From NCBI RefSeq assembly GCF_963576615.1, contig NC_088718.1, forward strand, positions 30,424,377-30,488,376: a stretch of DNA of 64,000 nucleotides, written 5' to 3'. The position numbers and the translations under genes were made by a program. This DNA comes from Watersipora subatra (lineage: Eukaryota > Bryozoa > Gymnolaemata > Cheilostomatida > Watersiporidae). Positions 58,063-64,000 of the stretch are shown here, piece by piece (the first letter of the stretch is position 1; each line of letters starts with the position of its first letter). The notes under the pieces are model-generated. The model saw only the letters and a program-made list of their open reading frames with translations. It was not told the DNA's origin and did no database searches.

Positions 58063-60470
58063 TAGCTATGTACGCAATGTTTTTAAATATGGAAAAAAGA
58101 CACAGTCAGTAACACCCTTGGATGCTAAATGAAATATCTGAATTTAATTCCTGCGCAAAGCAACATCTTTCCTTAAAGATGTGGTTGCGTCAAAAAATTC
58201 GATTTAATAAAATTAAGATCCATAAAAGGCTAAACCATCAGCTACAATTTGATGCCATTTTTGTTTTTGTAGACCAACCCTGTCCAGAGATATATGCGTT
58301 TGAATGAGGCCTTCCTTTGAAAAGCTCACGTTCCAGCGAGTGCTTCTTTTGTGATGTCACAAGCAATATATCTGAAAAGAAACCACGAGCGATAAATATG
58401 AGGTCGCTTTCTTAGTCATCAGTGCGAAATTTTTATGTAGGCCGTAATAAATGTTATCACTCGCAAAACGCGTTGTCTGTGATCTCAAATTTAGGGATTT
58501 TACTCTATTATTAATTCGCATGGACATCGATATTTACTAAATTAATTAACATCGTTACTTTAATGAATTACTCAATCGACACGTTTTATTGGCGAACAAC
58601 ATACATGTAATTGTAAAATTGCTGTAAAGTTACTGCGAAGGTGACTCCGAGTTTTCTTGGCATCAGGTAGTTCTACAGAGGAAGCTGGGAGAATGGAAGT
58701 AAATTTATCTTTTACTTTGAGTCTCCTATAGAGTTTCCTGTTGAGTTTACATTCAGATTATATTTCCCTGTTTGAGACTAAAATGTAATTTCCTGCGCGT
58801 GCGAGATACGTATGTACAGTAAGTTCTTGACGGCTTCTTTTTAATATTTAGCATCTAGCTATACAATAGCTTAGATTGATGAATACACTAAAGGTAATAT
58901 TTTAGTACTCACTATTACATGTACTAATTAATAAAATTATAACTTTTTGCTATCACTAATCATCGTTCTATATTTTTTATCGGTTCACTTAGCTAAACTT
59001 GCTTCAAATTTTCTGTGGCAGCTTTATCTAGTAAATTAGATTTATGATTTGACATTAGATGTTCACTTTTCACTTGTAGAAAGTGAAAAAAGTCGATTGA
59101 TCAATGCAAATCTTTAATTTCCAGAACCAAAGCTTCGAATCGTTGGCTTAATGTACTGGTGCCTTTGTTAAAAGTTTATTCGTTTTTAAAATTACGCTCG
59201 CAATCTATTTAACTCCCAATTTGGAAGCTTTTAATAGATACGCTTTAGAATGACATATCTATGAATGACATATACTTATTGCGTTTGTTTTACTGATTAC
59301 AGAATGTTTATGTCGTCCCACCAGCCGAAGCGGCTTTGTCAGTGTGGAAACTGCCATAAAGGGGAAAGAGAGACTTAAATGTGGGCTGCTTAAACCATGA
59401 TGTTTTGTTTGAGTTTGTTGCAGTAGATGAATTTGTTTTATTGTATCAGCTAAAACTATGTGAGTGGCCACGAGTTGATGAATATTTTTAATAAAAGCTT
59501 TATGCCGAGATGAAAATCTTTTTGCTTGTAAAAATTATATAATAGAATAACATTGTTGTAGATAATGCAAAACATGATTTGCAGAATATTGTAGTGAATT
59601 GGATATGGTATATGGATGTCCGCAGAACTGGAGAATGTGAGTTCAAATCCAGTTTGCAGCAGACTTCTCATCCTTAAAACTCTATCCCTATGTATATTCT
59701 TTTCAAAGACACGGCTTGCTTATTTTACTTCGGTAGTATTCGGTAAGAGTACTACTAGTAAGAAACTAGTTGTAAGAAACGTCTAGTAGTGAGGGCAATG
59801 ATATACAGCCCCGCCCCAAAGATAGGCGACGGACATAATGTGGGCGGGACTTATGGGAGGCTGTATATCGTTAGTATGGGTAGCGGCGCAACTGTGATGA
59901 TACAAAGACCTTGTTCTACATAGTAGGCTTGACAGAATTACCGTAGACCGGTAGAATTGGTAGTCGGTACCCAAATGTTTACACAACATTTGGAGAAAGT
60001 GAGTAGAACAAATTTTCAATTTTCGTTATTTGAGGCCTTTGAAACATTCATAATAATGCATCTTTAGCTGGATTTAAAATTTTATTCTAGCCAACATGAG
60101 CAAATACAAAATAAGATATATGCCAATAGAGCCGCGTAGGACCAGACTTTTATCGCAAATAGCTGATGTGAATACGAGAGATAGAGACAGGTTGTATAAC
60201 GTGTGACATCATTTTGGGCAAGTCTGGGCACGTTTTTGTGGCCTGAGCGTTTTTACCGCGATCAGATTTTTTCAATTTTAATCTTCAAATATCTTGGCAA
60301 TGAGATCGCGTAACACAACAAACAATATATCAACTGATAGAGAAAAAAAATGCTTTCTTTTAAGATCAACTCAAATTTGACGCAACCACATCTTTAATGC
60401 CCTTAACATGGTTTCAGAAAATACATGTGGACACAGCTCATATTATCGTAAAGAACAGCCAAATAATTGC
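58063..60470. other. Spacer before copy D, no gene recognised
   Basis: Mixed DNA. About 58290-58400 and 60140-60350 resemble the dispersed repeat family of 2640. About 59798-59870 is an imperfect GC-rich inverted repeat. A B-box-like GAGTTCAAATCC at 59639 suggests a decayed SINE near 59570-59690. No protein-coding evidence. Confidence 0.5.
59798..59870. repeat. Imperfect inverted repeat, GC-rich arms
   Basis: The arms 'gatatacagccccgcccc' and inverted 'cgatatacagcctcccataa' plus GTCCCGCCC flank a centre of about 25 bp. They could be the ends of a very short palindromic element. Confidence 0.6.
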
Positions 60471-61290
60471 AAGTTGAAAAAGTTGGCAAGGCTAAAAGCA
60501 ACCTGTTTACAAGTGGATGCCCTTCACTTATACAAAAGAAAAGACTACATGCACTAATTTTTTTAGATACACTCCGAGTAGTAAGTGTGAAACTGTCTGT
60601 CTGTCTGTTTGATAGCTATGAGATCAAAATGTGAGTGACTAAGTTGAATAAAAACAAACAGAAACGACATCCATGGCGAAAGTGTCCAAATAATGATAGT
60701 TAAGACTTTTTGCTTTAGAAACAGATTACATTACTCACTTTGCTGCTTTTAGAAATCCGTATTCATTAATTGGATTCTGTCAGTGTGTGCACGCATGTTT
60801 TTGTTTGTTGTTTGCCTGTTTGCTTGTTTGTCTGTTGGCTTGCTTGTTTGCTAGCTTGTTTTTGTGTTTATTCATGGTTATTCCTGTGTTTGTATATTAG
60901 TTACACCGCATAAACATTAAGCCTTTCCATAATTGCTGACGGGTTTTACCCAAAATTCTCAAGCATATGCTACATGTTTGATCAGGTCACCGAAGAGTTT
61001 AGTTTGACGGCTCTTGCTGATTCCTGAGAAACCGCTTCTTAAGCATCCAACAGCGAGCTATCTGATTGAAAATCTATGAAACTCTATGCTTAATCGGTCT
61101 TTGTGTTGTGTATACAACCATATCATAACTGGAGGATCAATGGGTGAAAACAATAGCATTACAAGGAGTGATAATATTGCATTGTTTGACTAAATGAATG
61201 CAGCTCAGAAAATTGATTCAAGCTTTATTCAGTTTAAAAGCTACGAACAAAAGCTGTTAGCGCGGCTGACCAGCACTTGACCACATCATC
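60471..61290 (+). promoter_or_regulatory. Upstream region of copy D, conserved with B and A
   Basis: It aligns with 22300-23204 plus 24154-24358 of copy B without the 949-bp element. The block before the ATG ('ctaaatgaatgcagctcag') is shared by all three copies. A promoter or 5' UTR is inferred from position only. Confidence 0.45.
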
Positions 61291-61405
61291 ATGTCCAAGC
61301 AGCTGCGTTTTCTACTCCTTGCTCTGGTTTTAGTAGCAGCCATTCTGATCGTGTTTGATCTTCAAAAAGAGAGAACTTTATCTGTTACACGGCTTTTACT
61401 TCCAG
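61291..61405 (+). CDS. Sulfotransferase copy D, exon 1 (gene continues beyond the window)
   Basis: 115 nt, MSKQLRFLLLALVLVAAILI and on to LLLPG, donor CCAG|GTAAAAC, phase 1, with one donor only. It differs from copy B exon 1 by a few residues. By the spacing in copy B, exon 2 would fall near 64830, outside the window. Confidence 0.85.
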
Positions 61406-64000
61406 GTAAAACTGTAATATATAGACTTTTCAATGTGCAATGCATCACTTCTAGCAGCACACAGAATATAATATATTTTAATAGTATTATACAAGAGAAC
61501 TGTATTATACAAGAGATGTACATGCAGTTTGATTAAGTAAAGTTTATTACTAAATAGGAACTATATTTGCTATTTGGTAACCCAACACTTATGTTTTGCG
61601 TATCACTTTGGGAAAGAAAGGCTCAATTCTGTGACCTTCTTATGGAAAAAAAACGATACCTTGAAAGTTGAAAAGAGTTATTATAGGATCCTTTTGCCTT
61701 TTTATTGTAACAGTTATTATGAACAGAGCACAAAAGTTGTGATCTTGTATAATTTGGTAGTTTATGGAACTTGCAGAAACACTTATGGATGAACAATGAT
61801 TTAAATCAAGCATTCAAGACTCTAACCTTTCAAAAATGAAAAGCTGTTAAGAGTTTGTGATGCGACATGATTTTTACCTGGTTTATTCTAATTCATGCGC
61901 AATATTCATACGTATTATTAGTTACTTGTTGCTGCCAGTCACTGTACCATGATGGATGGAGTTAATAGATTGCAAGTAATAATCGTGTTTTAGCAAACAT
62001 ATAATTCTGTATTTTTTGTAGTACTGTAGGTCTATAAATTCTCGACATGATACACCAAAACTTAATTTGTTATTAAGTTGGATGGTTGTGTAAAGTTTGT
62101 TACTACGTGCACATGTTTATAGCAGTACATGTACAGAATACTTGTTTGGAATACTAATCACTCTCAAAATCAGACAGTAAAAGTCACGTTTTTATGTGAA
62201 CCAGTATAAACTTTAGGTGAATTGAACGCTGTTTTTTAGACCTAGCCTTTTATTTTAATCACTGACTATTCGATAGCATTCATAATTAAATTCACATAGT
62301 GTTACAATATTTCAAAATACAAAATTTTGCGAAAAAATGCTTTCTTTTAATACTTAGACTTAGCAAAAAGTCGTCAGTTGTAAGCTACTCCTAAAGATTG
62401 CTTTAACGAATTTCTTGTTTTTAATAATAATTGCAATTGTTGATTAGTTGCGACCATATTACTTGACAATATTAACAATACAACCCCTTCTTTCAATGTA
62501 TTTATGACCTCCAACTTTGTTGGCATAGAAATAATTCTTCCTTCCTCTTGTAACATTCGCATCGGTCTCAGATTCCATAGCTAACGAGTTAAATATAGAC
62601 ACCTGTAGTTATATATGTATGCCAAATAAAAGTTTATAGTGAAAGTGAGTATAACGCTGAAAATGAGTTATTGCTCTCACTTATGTACTTTTCACAAAAT
62701 TGCTAGCGCGGAATGCTGATCTGAGAGAAGTCGGTCATCATGTCTCTTTTAAGCGTTGTGAAAATAATTTCGGTAAACTGCATTTCGGTGTCTTTGTTAT
62801 TTTGACGTACAGACTAAGCACACCGACTGCCAAAATTGAATTCAAGCAAAACCTTTTTTGAATTCATATGGTGAAATAAATTTCATGTGTTGAGGTGAAA
62901 TTTTACCATGTTCAACTTTGCAAGATGAAAATTTTTTATATCAGGGTGATCACATCCTGAGGGTGCACTGTACTATACAGAACACTTTCTCTAAGGTATA
63001 TAGGATTAAGTACTACAGGGTATTTCATTTAAAGTACATATTATTAGTACTACAGGATACCTCCTCTAATGTATATATTATTAGTACTACAGGATACTTC
63101 CTCTAAGGTGTATATTATTAGTACTACAGGATACTACCTCTAAGGTATATACTATTAGTACTAAAGGATACTTCCTCTAAGGTATATATTATTAGTACTA
63201 CAGGATAATTCTTCTAAGGTATATATTATTAGTACTACAGGATAATTCTTCTAAGGTATATATTATTAGTGCTGCAGGATACTTCTAAGTTATATATTTT
63301 TAGTACTACAGAATACTTCCCCTAAAGTATATATTATTAGTATTACAGGATAATTCTTCTAAGGTATATATTATTAGTACTGCAGGATGCTTCCTCTAAG
63401 GTATATATTACTAGTACTACAAGATGCTTCCTCTAAGGTATATATTATTAGTATTACAGGATAATTCTTCTAATGTATATATTATTAGTGCTGCAAGATA
63501 CTTCTTCTAAGGTATCTATTATTAGTACTGCATGATACTTTCTGTAAGTTGTATATCATTGGACTACAAGACAAATCTTTTGAAAAGTTATTCTTTAAAT
63601 CTTTCACTTGAATAAAAATCAATTGCAAAAAACTAGCATATATTCTTGATGGCCCTTTTAAGGTTATCAAGGGCTCAGCAATTTGTTGTTGTATGCATAT
63701 TTTGTTTAGATCAAAAATGTAGTTTTCTTAAGAGAAGAAACCTTTCTTTTCAGAAGCAATCAGATTAGGTACTATTTAGGTCAAATATTAAAACTTTCAG
63801 TAGGATTATTACAACAGCTGTGACTCAAAGAAGGTAAAAACCATAAGTCATGTTGAAAGGAGCAAAAAGCTTTAATGTCTATTAGAACATAAGTGTTTCG
63901 TATGATTTAGTTGACTACACACTGGAGTAATCAATCATATCAACTACTTTTAACTGTTGTGGACTATCGTCATTTGGGTATAATATTTGATTGTTTGTGT
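61406..64000. other. Intron 1 of copy D (partial)
   Basis: It closely follows 24640-27270 of copy B, without the TIR element at 25907. It contains the 37-bp minisatellite. No other feature. Confidence 0.75.
62975..63545. repeat. 37-bp minisatellite, about 16 units (intron 1, copy D)
   Basis: Same unit as at 1713 and 26585 ('tactacaggatacttcctct' plus 'aaggtatatattattag'), the longest of the three arrays. Confidence 0.95.

Overview
The window is eukaryotic, almost certainly metazoan: AT-rich, with phase-matched GT-AG introns of 0.2-6 kb and many transposon and minisatellite families. Seven exons assemble into a type II (Golgi) carbohydrate sulfotransferase of the CHST15 / GalNAc4S-6ST kind. 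A marine invertebrate (lophotrochozoan-like) is my guess from the repeat mix; the sequence does not fix the species.

The backbone is a tandem array of paralogous sulfotransferase genes, all on the + strand. Copy A (1182-15469) has a signal-anchor exon, the PAPS-binding loop GFHKSGTTD, the R-x7-S 3'-phosphate motif and an intact C-terminus. Copy B (exon 1 at 24359, exon 2 at 27899, start of exon 3 at 30810) stops there: a Ty3/gypsy LTR retrotransposon (30849-35523, coding on the - strand) sits inside the PAPS-loop codons with a GGCTT target duplication. Behind it lies a second exon 3, which starts copy C (exons 3, 4, 6 and 7, 37019-43400). C lacks exon 5 and the acceptor of exon 6, so B and C look like the remains of two genes joined by recombination, perhaps within a 23-bp minisatellite. 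Copy D begins at 61291 and runs out of the window after exon 1. Flanks, introns and 3' regions of the copies align over kilobases, so the unequal segments between them identify insertions, often with a readable empty site.

Mobile DNA. Intron 2 of A holds a TIR-bounded Harbinger/PIF element (4566-8144) with a Myb-like gene and a DDE transposase, both broken. It also holds an LTR-like insertion (about 3573-4330). Short TIR elements interrupt the array at 17914-18357, 23205-24153 and 25907-26305. The B/C to D spacer (about 47345-60470) holds a nearly full-length but disabled LINE of the R4/Dong type (54375-57668, - strand) with a restriction-like endonuclease domain. It lies inside a (TA)n tract with a tRNA-like, SINE-like segment at its 5' side. 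The spacer also has a remnant of a second LINE, an LTR-like block and several tandem repeats.

Minisatellites are a second theme. The same introns carry the same repeat units in each paralog at very different copy numbers: one or two against about 70 for a 19-bp unit, about 9 against about 49 for a 23-bp unit, 3, 6 and about 16 for a 37-bp unit. In copy B a 33-bp repeat has multiplied the exon 1 splice donor five times. I see no rRNA, intact tRNA, CRISPR or prokaryotic features.
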